Source of the DNA: Telmatactis stephensoni
Lineage: Eukaryota > Cnidaria > Anthozoa > Actiniaria > Isophelliidae
DNA: 64,000 nucleotides
Assembly (NCBI GenBank): GCA_029948255.1
Contig: JALIZF010001781.1
Coordinates: forward strand, 372,001 to 436,000
Direction: 5' to 3'
Positions 34,022 to 48,464 of the stretch are shown here, in pieces. Numbering within the stretch: the first letter of the stretch is position 1; each line of letters begins with the position of its first letter. Below the pieces are notes generated by a model. That model was not told the origin of the DNA, made no database searches, and was given only the letters and a program-made list of their open reading frames with translations. The position numbers and the translations under genes are program-made.

Positions 34022-35214
34022 CAAGGTCTGTTCTTGGTTGTAAACAAATAGTCAGAATAGTCGAAGAACTTTTCTACAAATATGACACCACCACATCAAT
34101 AAAACCTAATACAATCTCGATTATCAGTAAATAAAGGAATGCATATACAGAGGAAGATTTTGAAAATTAACTGAACAACATCAACAACGACAACAATTAA
34201 CAAACATATTTACATCACTTATTTTCCTCAAAACCATGTAAATGTTGATTTATCCATCATTCTCAAACAGCCTGTCTATCGATGCGTCTATTCATATAAT
34301 TATTCGTTCGTCCGTTCATTGCATCCATAAGTCCAGACCCAGGTCTCGTTTTGCCCGGCTCCACTTCGGTAAAACAGAGTCCAGAAGAACTTGCATGCGC
34401 ATGCGTCCAATCGGACACCGTAAAATTTTGGTGTGACCTGGTCACAGGTCCTTTTGACAAGTCATCAGGGCTTGGATTTGCTCCAATTTGGATGAAAACT
34501 TGTGCTTCGTACAAGTGAAGGCATACTTAACTGCTTTGATGAATTCGTTTTCAAAATCAGCCCCCATATGGCTGATTTAATTCAGATAAACTTTCGTCTA
34601 ACTCTTCGTAAACAGCAGCCATATTGAACGATAGCCTTGTAACCAGGTCACACCAAAACTTTAGGGTTTCTGATTGGTTAATGTTTTACCGAAGCGGAGC
34701 GGTGCATCCACTCGTTTCATTCACCGTTTTTCGTCAGCAGCTAGGGCGTAGCGCCCTGTACGCCATAAAATATATATATAAACTAAATAAATAAATGACA
34801 AAAAAGACGAAAATAAAGTTGGTGGACAATGATTTCGCGTAAATGTATGGAATAGCATTTTGTCAAAATTTAAATTTGCTTAAAACTTAACATCGACACC
34901 GCTCTTGAGTGCGTCACTCTGAAAAACTCCGCGCTACGCCCCTGGTCAGATCCATTTTTGTTCTGAGTGTTTCTATCCGTCTAGTAAGAACTTTCGTACA
35001 AATCTGACCATCTAGTATGAACTTGCGTCTAAACTTTCAGCAAAATTTCTGCACGGTTTCTGTTCATTTTCTGATGCTTCCACAGACACAACAGATTAAA
35101 CTTATTCATACATCATCCGAAATGTCTTTCATCCATTCTTCCCTGCGTTTTTCTCTCATCCATCAATCTTCATTTTCCATCTAAGAAGCAAATTATGATA
35201 CATCGGCCCTTATC
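34022..35214. other. Intergenic stretch with a weak inverted repeat
   Basis: TTTTGGTGTGACCTGGT at about 34426-34442 pairs with ACCAGGTCACACCAAAA at about 34643-34660. I see no coding region; the short frames have no domain. Confidence 0.45.
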
Positions 35215-35327
35215 TAGTCTCCTTCGCAGCCGTTTTTAGTCTCGTCACGCCACACGAATTCTCCCCAGGCCATGCAGGGAGGATTCGCGTGGCGTAACGA
35301 GAGTAAAAACGGCTGCGAAGGAGACTA
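35215..35327. mobile_element. Hairpin MITE related to 6384-6466
   Basis: The arms begin TAGTCTCCTTCGCAGCCG and extend through CACGCCAC to a short loop, about 50 bases each with few mismatches. The outer 30 bases share the layout of the 6384 hairpin. Confidence 0.85.
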
Positions 35328-35718
35328 GCTTTTACCTGGAACTGTTTGACTTAGTACAGTATTCCTTACTTTTGTGAACTTTAACTTGAGATAAACAAAT
35401 GAATTTGCAGGTTCTAAATTAAATCAACTTCAGTAGCAAGAGCTTGCTACATTACGTTGACGACGACGTCATTACTGAATTAAGGATCGCGCGTGCGCTT
35501 TGTAGCCACGCCTTTTGACGGGCATCATCTTCCAGTGATTAAGATTGTAGTTTCCAGTAAATCCTAAATTTGGGCTTGTGGACCAATAATTAATGTCGTT
35601 CTAGATTTCTTTAAGCAAATATTATAACTAAAATGTTCGCTTTATTGATGGTTTGCGTCTTTTGTTTGACTTTGTAATGTACTTTTTATAACTCTATTGA
35701 CCGAAATCAGAGACAGAG

Positions 35719-37431
<1,713 letters not shown>

Positions 37432-37574
37432 TAGAGTGATTGCACTTAATCCATGAAATTGTACTAGCTAAATAATGTAAAGTAGTACACAATGGAAAAC
37501 AGGATTTGTTTACTATATTTAGTAGTATTTAGATTTTGTACTTTTTCGCGGTTTATTAAAGTGCGATCACTCTA
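37432..37574. mobile_element. TAGAGTG-family MITE
   Basis: The ends TAGAGTGATTGCACTTAATC and its near complement include a TA on each side. It shares the TAGAGTG start and an inner TCCATGAAA motif with the elements at 32368-32922. Confidence 0.75.
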
Positions 37575-37784
37575 CACATTCCATTATGTTATAACTGAAG
37601 TACGCTATGTCAGTAACAATAGGATATTTGGATAATGTTTGGGGCATTGTTTATTTTATAATGATCTACAAATCTTTCCATTTTTATTAGTATTTAACTC
37701 GTGGATTGCAAATCTGTGGGTTTTCAATACATGCACTGTACTATTTCGAAGGGAAAAAAATGGAATTAGTGGCCATAAAGGGTA

Positions 37785-39426
37785 CACTGCGGTAGGAATG
37801 TCGCCTTGAAGAGGAACCATTATCCACTGACACTCATGGAGGATTTGTTGCCCAGTCTCACCCAAGCCAAAGTTTTCTCATTGTGCGATGTCAAAAACGG
37901 TTTTTGGCACGTACCCCTAGACGCAGAATCAAGCTATCTTACCACGTTTGCAATGCCCTTCGGGAGATATCGGTGGTTACGTTTACCATTCGGAATCTCC
38001 CCAGCCCCAGAGTACTTCCAACGTGCAATGGATCAAGCACTCGAGAACCTGCCCGGAGTGAATCCAGTATGGGACGACATACTAGTCTATGGAGGAGAAA
38101 CTGCAGAAGAGGCTGAAGTAAATCACGACCGGAAACTCGTTAGCCTACTTGAAAGATGCAGAGAGAAAGGAATTCATTTGAATGTGAATCGAGATAAGTT
38201 AAAGCTCAAGATGACCGAACTGCCCTTTGTGGGACACCTGCTAACGACAGAAGGACTAAAACCAGACCCTTCGATTCAAAGATTGAAGCAATACTAAAGA
38301 CGGAAAAGCCCAGAGACGTCAAAGGAGTATAGCGCATCATTGGTATGGTGAATTACCTCACTAAGTTCCTTAAAGGTCTAGCTGACCTCTGTGAACCACT
38401 CAGGAAGCTTACGCACAAAGAATCCACTCGGAACTGGACAGAAGAGCACGACAAGGCCTTTGAGGATATCAAGAAAGCAGTCACTACAACACCCGTCCTG
38501 AAGTATTTCAACCCCAAAGAGCCTACAGAATTGCAATGTGACGCATCTGATACCGGTCTAGGAGCCACACTTACCCAAGATGGTCAACCTGTTGCTTACG
38601 CAAACCGCGTTTTAACCTCTACCGAACGAAATTATGCACAGATCGAAAAAGAACTCGCAATAGTCTTTGGGATGGAACGCTTCCATCAGTACACATACGG
38701 CAGAAGGATTACCATTGAAAGTGATCACAAGCCATTAGAAAGCATCCACAAGAAACCACTAACCACAGCTCCAAAACGCTTACAAAGGATGCTGCTACGA
38801 CTACAAAAGTACGACATCCACATAGTTTACAAGCAAGGCAAGAAAATGTATTTTGCAGATACCCTCTCAAGAGCTTATCTAGCAACGAGTGACACTGCAG
38901 CAAGGAAGGACGATCAAGTACTACAACTTTCTGACGTTGAAGTAGAGGTAAAAAATACCCAACAAGCAGATTTTGCACCGATCTCCAAACCTACAATGAC
39001 CAAGATCCAACAAGCTATCAACCTTGATGAGACTATGCAGAAGCTTAAAGATGTAATACAGAAGGGGTGTCCAGACTCAAAGAACAAACTGAATCCAGAA
39101 TTACACCTCTACTCCCATGTACAAGACGAATTATCCATTCAGGATGGCCTTATATTCATAGGAGTGAGGTGCGTTATGCCATCTTCACTGCGACATGAAC
39201 TACTTGACAAGCTCCATGGATCACATCTAGGAATTGAAGGCAGCCTTCAGAGAGCACGTGAAAGTATCTATTGGCCCCTGATGAACAGCGACATCAAGAA
39301 TTATATTCAGAAATGCGACATCTGCCAGAGTTATCAGAAATCACGGCAAAAGGAGACCCTTAAGCCACACGAAGTTCCTAATCGCCCTTGGTCAAGGTTG
39401 GCGTTGACCTCTTTGAATTCGAAGAT
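37785..39426 (+). pseudogene. Gypsy pol: reverse transcriptase, RNase H, integrase zinc finger
   Basis: Pieces read LCDVKNGFWHVPLD, MPFGRYRWLRLPFGISPAP and WDDILVYGGET (reverse transcriptase), then after a frameshift near 38272 and a TAG near 38332, LQCDASDTGLGATLTQDGQ, YAQIEKELAI and IESDHKPLE (RNase H), and HGSHLGIEG with CDICQ (HHCC finger). A one-base shift near 39392 puts KVGVDLFEFED, the start of the integrase core, in another frame. The catalytic pair before ILVYG is intact, but the element cannot make a continuous polyprotein. Its role when intact was reverse transcription and integration of the element's own RNA. Confidence 0.88.
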
Positions 39427-40560
39427 TGCTTTGCTGTATTAAAAGATTTAAATATTTTCCGCTATCGTGGTACTCGTGGTGGTCGTCGTAAATCCTCTTC
39501 TGTTGATCGTTGTGCTTCGCTGAACTCCTTGCCGTCTGTTCAGTTAAATACTCAACGTGGAATTTCTCCTACTGATAATTTACTCAACTTCTGTCTTCTT
39601 AACTCAAGATCAATTAACAATAAATCTCTTCAAATAAAAGACTTTGTTGTTGATGAAAGTATTGACATTCTTGCTCTGACTGAAACCTGGCTAAAAAACA
39701 ATGATTGTAATAGTGACTTTGCTTCGCGAGATATTTGCCCCAACGGTTTTTCGTTTGAACACTGTCCTCGTATAAATCGCTCTGGTGGTGGAATTGGTCT
39801 TCTTTTTAAACAAAACTTAAAAATTGAACGTCTAAAAACTACATCTAATTCATCTTTTGAATATATGGAATTTCTTCTTCGTAGCTGTTCGTGTCTTGTT
39901 CGTCTTGTCATAGTTTACAGACCTCCGCCATCGTCTAAAAATAACTCAACTACTACACAGTTCTTTCAAGATTTTACATCACTACTTGAAACTCTTTCTA
40001 CATCATCTGGTAAACTTTTGATCGCTGGTGATTTTAATTTTCATATTGATAATTTGCACGACGTTAATGCTGGCCGTTTCTTAGATTTAATTGACTGTTT
40101 TAATTTATCCATCTTAAATAACTCGACTGGCGCTACACACAAGAACAATCATATTCTTGATTTGTTGATTGCAAGACGTGATGAATCTATTGTGAAAGAC
40201 GACATTTGTGTTCGTGATCCTGTAATATCCGACCACTTTGCTGTTCTGTGTAAACTTAGCATTAGCAAGCCTTCTGTTCCATCACAAGTAATAACATATC
40301 GTAATATTCGTTCAATTGATATGGTCCAATTTCGTCGTGATTTATCTGCATCATCTTTAATACAGTCTCCTTCTCCTGAACTAAATGATCTTTGTAACCA
40401 GTATGACTCTGTTTTGAAGTCGTTACTTGACAAGCATGCACCGTCTCGTACTAAATCTGTCACGCTACGTCCGAAAGCTCCTTGGTTCAATGACGTCATC
40501 AAAGTAAATAAAAGAAAAAGACGGAGTCTTGAAAGACGCTGGCGAGTAAATCTAATCTGA
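39427..40560 (+). pseudogene. LINE ORF2, AP-like endonuclease half
   Basis: The endonuclease motifs in order are LLNSRSINNKS (near 39598), LALTETWLKNN (39673), GDFNFH (40027) and ISDHFAV (40225), matching the exonuclease-endonuclease-phosphatase fold that nicks target DNA for priming. The frame ends at a TGA at 40558-40560 through a shift near 40545; the following frame continues with [20 protein letters not shown]. All expected motifs are visible. Confidence 0.85.
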
Positions 40561-40562
40561 CT

Positions 40563-42458
40563 GTTGATCGTCAATTATTTGTTGATCAATGTAATTATGT
40601 GAAAAAACTTATTTTTGAAGCAAAAATGAACTTTTATTCCAATTTGATTACTGATGCCGGTTCTGGCTGTCATGCTTTGTTCCGTTCTATTGATCGACTA
40701 CTTCATAAAACACCTGATAAGAAGCTGCCATCCTCTTCGTCTTCACAAGATCTTGCAAATCGTTTTGTTCAATTTTTTAATGACAAAATAACTAATATTA
40801 GACTCTGTTTTCCTGACACAGCAAATTTGCCATCTAAGTCGTTTTCAATGTTTGATACAAGTTCATCTGATTCTAAACTGGAACATTTCACTCCTGTCAC
40901 TCTGGACTATTTATCAAAGATCTCCAACAAACTACTTTCAAAGTCCTGCGAACTTGATCCACTTCCAGCTGGCCTCATTCAAAATACTTCTGATACTTTT
41001 ATGCCAGTTATATGTAAAATTGTAAATTTGTCACTTGACTCTGGGTGTGTTCCTGCTGCGTTAAATAATGGTGTTTTGAAGCCTCTTCTTAAAAAGTCAT
41101 CTTTGGATCATGAAATTCTTAAAAATTATCGTCCTGTGTCTAATCTCAAGTCTGTGTCAAAGTTAATTGGTAAAGTTGTGGCTAATGAACTATGTGACTA
41201 TTTATCCTCAAACAATCTTCACGAACCTTTACAGTCTGCGTATAAACAGTTACATAGCTGTGAATCTGCGCTTATTCGTGTGCAAAATGACATTCTTTGT
41301 GCTATTGATAATCGTTCTTGTGTTGCCTTAATCCTACTTGATTTATCAGCTGCATTTGACACTGTGGACCATACAATTCTTCTTAATCGTCTGTATTCAA
41401 GGTTTGGTATTTGTGGTAAAGCGTTACATTGGTTTGAATCCTATCTCACCGATCGTTCTCAATATGTTTCAATTAATGGTTGTTCGTCAAAAGTCCTTGA
41501 TTTAAAGTGTGGTGCACCTCAAGGCTCCGTCCTTGGTCCTTTTTTGTATTTATTGTATACTTCTCCTATTGGTGATATCCTTCGTCATCATAACATGTCT
41601 TTCCATTTGTATGCAGATGACACTCAGATGTTTTTGCCCTTCTCTTGTAATGATGATTTGTCTCTTAGTGATGCTATGAAAAGAATTGAATGCTGCCTTA
41701 GTGATGTTAATGTCTGGATGACTGCGAATAAACTTAAGCTCAATAAAGACAAGACCGAATTCCTTATGATATCTTCGAAATTTGATCCTCAATTGTCACA
41801 TCCTGTTCTTAATTTTGGCAATGATCAGATTCATCCTTCATCTAAAGCAAGGAACATTGGTGTTATTTTTGATTCTTCTATGTCAATGGTACCTCATGTA
41901 AATAGTATCTGTAAAACGTCATTTTATCATCTACGTAACATTGCCCGTATACGTAAATTCATCTCAATGAAGACCGCTGAAACTCTTGTCCATGCTTTCA
42001 TAACCTCGCGCCTTGATAACTGTAACTCTCTTTTATATGGACTCCCAAGGACTCTACTGGACAAATATGGACAGAACTCTGCTGCTCGCCTCGTCACCTT
42101 ATCAAAGAAACATGACCACATTACTCCTGTTCTTTTTAATCTTCACTGGCTGCCAATTTATTATCGTATAAACTATAAGATTATTTTGTTTACCTTTAAA
42201 GCTTTGCACGGGTTAGCTCCGTCCTATATAAGCAATTTAATTTCTAAATACAAACCTGCTAGATGTCTTCGTTCTGCTGTTAAGATGCTACTGACATCGT
42301 CTTCTTATAATTTGAAAAGCTATGGTTACCGTTCTTTTCAGGTTTCTGCACCTATGCTATGGAATTCGCTTCCTACAAACCTTCGGAACATTGTCTGTCT
42401 TACGTCTTTTAAAAGGGAACTTAAGACATACCTTTTTAAGTTAGCTTTCTATGATTAA
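40563..42458 (+). pseudogene. LINE ORF2, reverse transcriptase half
   Basis: The reverse transcriptase motifs are [41 protein letters not shown] and LYADDTQMF (YADD at 41610-41621), then the thumb region and the C-terminal segment HGLAPSYI...SLPTNLR typical of CR1/L2-type elements. It is open to the natural stop at 42456-42458. Apart from the frameshift shared with the endonuclease half, it appears intact, suggesting a young insertion. Confidence 0.88.
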
Positions 42459-42599
42459 TTTCTGTACCTTGTAATTATTATCTTAATTTTTTTTCTTCAT
42501 ATTACTGTTATAATTATTATCATCAATATTATTATTATTTTCAGCGCTTAGAGCAGATTTGTATAAGCGCTTTACAAATAAATTATTATTATTATTATT

Positions 42600-43654
42600 A
42601 AGATAAGCAGTATTTAGTAACAGTAGACTATATACTACAGCAATTTCATTGAAGTAGATCGTCTAGAAAAAACTACGTCAAAAACTGTTATATCCAAACT
42701 CAAACATCATTTTGCAAGATATGGAATTCCGGATCAAGTTATGACAGACAATGGCCCTCAATTCTCCTCAGGAACCTTCAAGGAGTTTATTAAGACATGG
42801 GAATTCGAACATATTACTTCCAGCCCGGGACATCTGCAATCAAACGGAATGGTCGAAAGTGCGGTAAAGACTGCCAAGAAAATCATCAAGAAGTGCAAGA
42901 AAGCAGGTACCGACCCACTTCTGGCAATGCTAGACCATCACAACACGCCAACGGAATCTATGGCATCTAGCCCAGCACAACGAATGTTCAACAGACGAAC
43001 GACAAGGAAAGGAAAGCAGAAGCCAAGGCAAAGCAAGCTAAGTACTATAACAGGAATGCAAAAGACCTAAAGGATCTGAAGGAAGGAACAAATGTCAGGA
43101 TTAAGCCCTTGACGAACCCCAGGAAACCATGGCAAAAAGCAACAGTGGACAAAAAGGTTGGAGAAATGTCATATGAGGTAACGACAGAAGATGTAGTTTC
43201 TTACATGTACAGACGCAACAGACGACACCTCAAACAGACAAGGGAAGAACAGAACGCCCTATCAGCTCCTCAAGAACTGGAGGTCGAAGTACAGCCTAGC
43301 AACCAAGTACCGCCTAGCAACCAAGTACAACCCAGCAACAAGAGTCATCAAAGTTCCCAAGAACAGCAAAGTCATCCAAGTAATCAAGGACAGCAAAGTC
43401 ATCCAAGTTCCCAAGAACGGCAAAGTCATCCAAGTACCCAAGGACAGCAAAGTCGTTCAAGTCCCCAAGAACAGCAAAGTCATCCAAGTGCCCGATCGCG
43501 AGTTCATCCAAGTACCCAAGTCCATGAAAGTACACAGGAAAAAGCTCAGTTGTCAACTAAAAGTGGCCGTGTGGTCAATACACCAGCCTACTTGAAGCAC
43601 TATATATGTTGTGTACAAATCAAGGCTGAACTAGGACATTTAGTCACACGTTGA
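42600..43654 (+). pseudogene. Gypsy integrase core and C-terminal region
   Basis: It resumes with KQYLVTVDY, then after a shift near 42628 YYSNFIEVDRLEK, TDNGPQFSSGTF and NGMVESAVK, giving the D, D and E of the integrase catalytic triad. Another shift near 43068 leads to KPWQKATVDKKVGEMSYEV and an RRNRRHLKQT segment. From about 43285 to 43555 the protein becomes a tandem repeat of QQSHPSxQ-type units, low-complexity sequence built of about 30-base repeats. The original triad was functional, but the gene is broken in several places. Confidence 0.85.
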
Positions 43655-43751
43655 GTTGAATTCAGTAAAGATTTAACAGACTTACCTTTATGTTTGACCC
43701 TTTATCATCATCATCATTTTATCTTTTTTCCCCTTCATTTTAAAGAAGGGA

Positions 43752-43852
43752 TGTTATGAGATCATAAATATTCATGACTCTGTCTCTGAATAAAGTGTAT
43801 GGTTAGCAGCACACGTGTTATTGTACTCTCCTCAAATATCAGTAACTTTACA
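43752..43852 (+). mobile_element. Gypsy 3' LTR
   Basis: It begins TGTTATGAGATC immediately after a purine tract (AAAGAAGGGA), the expected polypurine primer site, and ends CTTTACA. It contains AATAAA near 43789. At about 101 bases it is short. No 5' partner is in the window. Confidence 0.7.
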
Positions 43853-44173
43853 CATCAAAACAGTTAGAATTAGTTTCATTATATATATATTAATAACTTG
43901 GTTACTTTTTAATTAACTTGTTGACTTAAGCATTTTTTTTCCCGTCAATTTTTGAAGTTTAAATGCTGCCTGCCTGGACTAGCCTTGCTGTTTTGTGGGT
44001 CAGCCAATTATTGTAACAATATTTTACAAAAGAAATGCTTGTCTTGTCGAGAGATTCACATTTTTAGTACCTACTCTTCACAAAGTAAACATTTCAGAAC
44101 ATCTAAATCAATTATAGCTAAAAAAATTGTTCTACAATTCATGTCAAATGTTTCTTGTCGTTTGTGGACTGCT

Positions 44174-47116
44174 CTAATTCAATGGTTCTGGCTCATCAAA
44201 TACCATTGTAGAAGGAAGTGGATTTTTAATTTTTCTTTCAAGATGCTCATGTCCACTTCTAGAGACAATTACAACAAGCGTGCATGAAGATCTGGTTACA
44301 CCAGCATACATTTTTTCAATAAGCTGGGCTTGAATCATCTGTGTGCTTACCATAAGGATCACAGCTTTTGAGCCAAGCCCCTTGTATTTGGAAATGGATT
44401 CCACAGCAATACCACACTTTCCAAGTTCCATCTTATCTACTGGCCAGGTCCCACGATCAAGACACTGGACCATCTGCACTGCACTGAATGGGACCACATT
44501 TGAGTTAGCTGACTGGTTGATTTTGGCTCTTAGATATGAGGCTCTCTTCTCATTTTCTACAAGAATGCAAATATCCATTGGTGAGACAGCTACCAGCTCA
44601 TTACACATTTCATTAATGCAATAAAATATAAAATTTAGAACACGGTCAGAAAAACTGTCCAAGTCAAGATCAGTAAAACTTTTGTTCCACACCACAGGAG
44701 GGCCATCACATCCATGGGAAGGCTTGCATTGTCTTCCAGGTTTAGGCTCATGAAAGAATTGTGATGTCTCGAAGACATTTCTTGTATTTCGAATAATTTC
44801 TCCAAGATAGTAGATGGCACTTTCAGGTGGTTTTGGAGGATGGGAATAACAGACCTTCTGATTATCATCAAAGAATATACGTTTCAGATGAGTAGGACCT
44901 TTATTGTGTAAGCAATCAATCAGGAGCTCCAAGTTCCTGTGCTTCATGTCTTGGGCTTCATCAACAAAGATACTATCATATTTGACATTCTTGTCATTGG
45001 ATGTTGTCAAGATAGAAATAACACTGTTAAGCACATCTGACTTTGATGCCTAAAAAGGAATGTCAAAAGAAGCAATCAAAATAGCTTTTAGATTTAATTA
45101 TCAGTCAACTACAGTAAAAACCTGCATAAAAGAATCTGTGGATTTAAAGAACCTCCAGGCTGAAATTTAGCAAATTGAGCACTCCACATACAAGGACCTA
45201 TTCAGTCTGACAAATAAACAGGTTCTGTGACAACTAACTAAGTTCAAACACACATGTACAGTTACAGAGCATGCTCTAAGGGTCTGATAAATGACAGGTA
45301 AATTTAAAACAATGGAGATTTAATTTACATGAAAATGGAGAAATGTTACAATTTACAATTGCAGTTGGGTTGTTTATTACAGTTGGGTTGTTTATTTGCA
45401 ATGAGAACTTAATATAAAACTTTTCATGTTCAATTAAGTTTACTAATTATAACCAATTTTAATGAAATCCAGTGTATCATAAATATTTACTTTTTCCTAT
45501 AAATAAGAACCTATTAAGAACCTGTTAGGCTGATTTCTCTAATTTATAAAAAACACTGCAGCCTGACTCGAAAAAATAGGAGTTCTTTTATGTATGTTTT
45601 TACTGTATCTTATATACATGTATGTAAATACACCAATTTCAGAAAGGTTGGTCAAAAGGCAGCCTTCAGTCCCTGGGGGAGGGGGGGGGGGGGGACTCCA
45701 CTGTAAAAGGATCGGGTATGCTCGTCGGAAACTTTAATAAATACCCCTAAAAGATACCGGAAGTCTTTTAAGAAGGACGTGGCTGGACGATTTTTAACCC
45801 CTAAGAGATACCAGCAATAACAAGCTAATGAACATTATTATGATGAACATAAAATTGAATGGTCAACACACTTTTGTTGGGTAAATTTCTTCCATTTGAG
45901 AATAAGATAATAAGCGATGGGCTCTTTTGATACCCTAAAAGAGACCAGGAAATATTCAAACTCTAAACTTCAAAAAAGAAAAAATTCACATTAAAAACTT
46001 TCTGGGTATTTTTCCAAAATAAGGTTAATAATGGTTGAAAAATCTGACTTTGAATGTTTCCACACTTACAAATGGATTATTAATGTACTCTTGTCGATAC
46101 ACCTTTTTAATGAGATCATTCACAAGTTCTTCAAATGTTACAACATGGATGTCTGGGATGTTTTTGAGTCTCCTGTCAGGAGAATAAAATGTAATTAATA
46201 AACAGAGGAAAGTTTATGAAAACCAATATTGCCAGGATTAAGTCACAAATACAGAGTCAAGACATCAATAATTATTTACAAACACTCAATTTCTTAATCC
46301 AGCCCTCATTTTACTGTATACAATCTATAAAAACTTGATTGCCACTCAAATGCAATATGACTCACCAAATTACATAATCAGCTAAGGCTCTGTGGTACAC
46401 AACTATCAGTTTTTTGTGTGCAAACAGTCGTTCTTCAGCAGCATGGTGAATCATCACCTCCGTCTTACCACTTCCAGCAGGGCCACATATATAAAACTCA
46501 TCTGGCAAGCCATTTAACACCTTGGCCTGGGCTGGTGTTAATTTGCAGAGGGTGTCATGAATACCATTCCAAGATTTATATAGCCCAAAAGTTTCAGCAA
46601 AATAGAACACACATTTATCATATTGTTCATCAGTGAATGCTTCACATTGTGGTCTGAGTTCATTAAGCCATTCTAAGAGGGAATCTTTTGATGTTAAGTG
46701 CTCTTTATTCAGCATCTCATTTCTTTCAAAGGTGAACATTGGAACATTTGGCATTATCACAGCATAGCTAACTGGTTTGTGCTTCAGTTTTATGTATTTG
46801 TCAAGAACACGTTTTAATGCTGTGGAAGCCTTATGAAGCTGATTCTTGGCATCTGAAAAATTATTTTTTAAGGCCTTTTTATCAGTACTGCGTGTTCCTT
46901 TCACCTCAAACAACATGATGCCACGAGTTTTATGGAGTACCAAAAAGTCTGTTTCTCCCAGCCGCTCCATGCAATACTTGTGGGAATGGATGGTCACCAT
47001 TGGTTCACCTATTTGTTTAAATACATCATACACTGCTTTCTCAGCAATTTTTCCCTCATCTGCTGGATTAAAGGCTGGGAATTCGTTGGGACAAATATAC
47101 ATCTGTGAGTACCTCT
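44174..47116 (-). CDS. NERD-domain / SF1 helicase gene (paralogue 2)
   Basis: Minus-strand exons 46366-47116, 46070-46172 and 44174-45049, joined by GT-AG introns in the same phases as paralogue 1; about 575 residues are visible up to the stop. The first exon starts after an acceptor (ERYSQMYICPNEF); the upstream exon or exons were not found. The NERD part has acidic D in GETDFLVLH and E-x-K in LFEVKG. The helicase has Walker A GPAGSGKTEV, Walker B IFVDEAQDM, a motif III-like region FFDDNQ, and the C-terminal GVTRSSCTLVVIVSR that resembles motif VI of UvrD-like helicases. All core motifs look intact. The protein would couple a nuclease-like domain to an ATP-driven nucleic-acid motor. Localisation and substrate are unknown. 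Confidence 0.82.
45675..46010. repeat. Poly-G-led repeat in intron of NERD-helicase gene 2
   Basis: A G-rich run (5 G, A, 14 G at 45675-45694) is followed by ACTCCACTGTAAAAGGATCG and several CCCCTAAAAGATACC/CCCTAAAAGAGACC units. It resembles the poly-G-led elements elsewhere in the window but has no visible partner end. Confidence 0.5.
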
Positions 47117-47397
47117 CTGGAATATAATGAAGGAAAAAAATCTAAATTTACATGTATGCATTGTCAATAAGTCATTTTTGTTTCACAAAAGCAAATACCA
47201 TACTTCATAATTTGTAAAGAACAATATAAGCAACTAATTATGGAATAAAATTCACACACACTGTGAGTCTGATTATCATGTCTGATGGAAATAATCTGCA
47301 GTATGAAGATCAGATAAAATTAAATATAAGCTTAAGCAGCACTATATAAAAGTCTAACATTTTTGGCATTTCTGTTCTTTTCCTTCCTTTTCTATTC

Positions 47398-47510
47398 GAA
47401 CTAGACGCACTCGTGCGTTCACTCGTGCCCATGTGAAAGCGAGCCCAATATCGGCTTAAAAAGACATTTAGATAAGCTGCCGTTAGGGTAAGAGCGATTG
47501 ACAAGTTGTC
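47398..47510. repeat. Dispersed repeat, first-half copy of 26512-26710
   Basis: It shares GTGCGTTCACTCGTGCCCAT and the following 40 bases with 26512 onward, then diverges through a deletion and keeps AGAGCGATTGACAAGTTG. Confidence 0.7.
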
Positions 47511-48240
47511 GTTAATAAACTTTTTAACAAGACGCTCCTCGAAGCGTACACTGGTTGCCTGTAGTGCAACCAGCGCAGTAGTAAAGACCTTTATTGAATC
47601 GGCTAACTAAAAATAAAGAAATAAAACTTTTGTAAGCCCAGCAACTTGAAAAATAGGAGATTGCTGTTGTCGACCACCGGGTGATGCCAGATCAAATGGT
47701 CCGTCCTTATCTGATCTCTGTCAATTTGTCTGTCAGCAGCTATTGGTGTTTGCCTTTGTCCTTCTATTATCATGGGTATTATATATCTCACATGCAAAAA
47801 TATTACCTGAGAATATACCAGTTTATTAAACTTTTTATTTCACTATATATCTAAATTGTTTGCTGTAAAGACTTCTACAACGGCGTTTTTGACACAATAA
47901 CAAATCGTGTATTTTTTCGTTCATGTTTCAGATGTTTTACATATCAAACATATTTCTATAAAAAGTTGTCGTTCGCACAGCCATGAAATCTATTCCATAT
48001 TTGGACAGGCATTACCTTATTTGGAAGTCACGTAGATTTGTTTTTGTTGATTTTCCTGCAATTTGGAGCCTCAAACTGTCAAAATTCCATCAAAACTTGC
48101 AGATATTGTAGCGATGAAACACATCACATTGTCCACCATCTTGAAATTGGCTTAGAAACCTAGCTTTTCGGTAAACAGGAAACCCAATGGCAGAAACACA
48201 GGAAGCCCGCACGAACGACACAATATGTTTGATATGCATA

Positions 48241-48367
48241 TGAATAATGAGCTGCCTTTGACAGCGTTTGTCTTACGGTTCTCTATACAACTATTATGTC
48301 TGATATTTATTAAGTAATTTTATAGCTGCTAGGATAACAGCGATTGACATGTTGACGAATGCCTGTA
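48241..48367. repeat. Dispersed repeat, second-half copy of 26512-26710
   Basis: Nearly identical to 26594-26712 from GAGCTGCCTTTGACAGCG to AATGCCTGT, where this copy continues into unrelated sequence instead of a pentamer array. Confidence 0.75.
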
Positions 48368-48464
48368 TTGCATGACGTTGCAGACTCATTGTACATGTAG
48401 TGTCACGACCTGGATCTGCTTTCTTTGATATTTTAGCTGTTGCTTTGTAATCTTTCTAATCGTA

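Larger units (their letters stand above)
39427..42599 (+). mobile_element. CR1/L2-like LINE inserted in the Gypsy integrase region
   Basis: The insertion is bounded by AAGAT at 39422-39426 and 42600-42604, a probable 5-bp target duplication. The 3' end has GCGCTTTACAAATAAA followed by ATT repeats, a usual tail for CR1/L2-type LINEs. The 5' end starts inside the ORF2 upstream region, so ORF1 and the 5'UTR are missing. Codon use is T-rich, unlike the A-rich Gypsy around it. Confidence 0.88.
37785..43852 (+). mobile_element. Gypsy LTR retrotransposon, 5'-truncated and split by a LINE
   Basis: Coding remains run from mid reverse transcriptase through RNase H and integrase to a 101-base 3' LTR, interrupted by the LINE at 39427-42599. 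The 5' LTR, gag, protease and the first part of the reverse transcriptase are absent. The element begins abruptly near 37785 in NVALKRNHYPL. Confidence 0.88.

Noticed and set aside
43262..43556. Minus-strand frames rich in Leu-Gly-Asp-Phe repeats
   Set aside because: They are shadows of the repeated QQSHPS-type region of the Gypsy C-terminus.
43285..43560. CRISPR-like regularly spaced repeats
   Set aside because: The units are contiguous degenerate coding repeats without unique spacers, in a eukaryotic retroelement.
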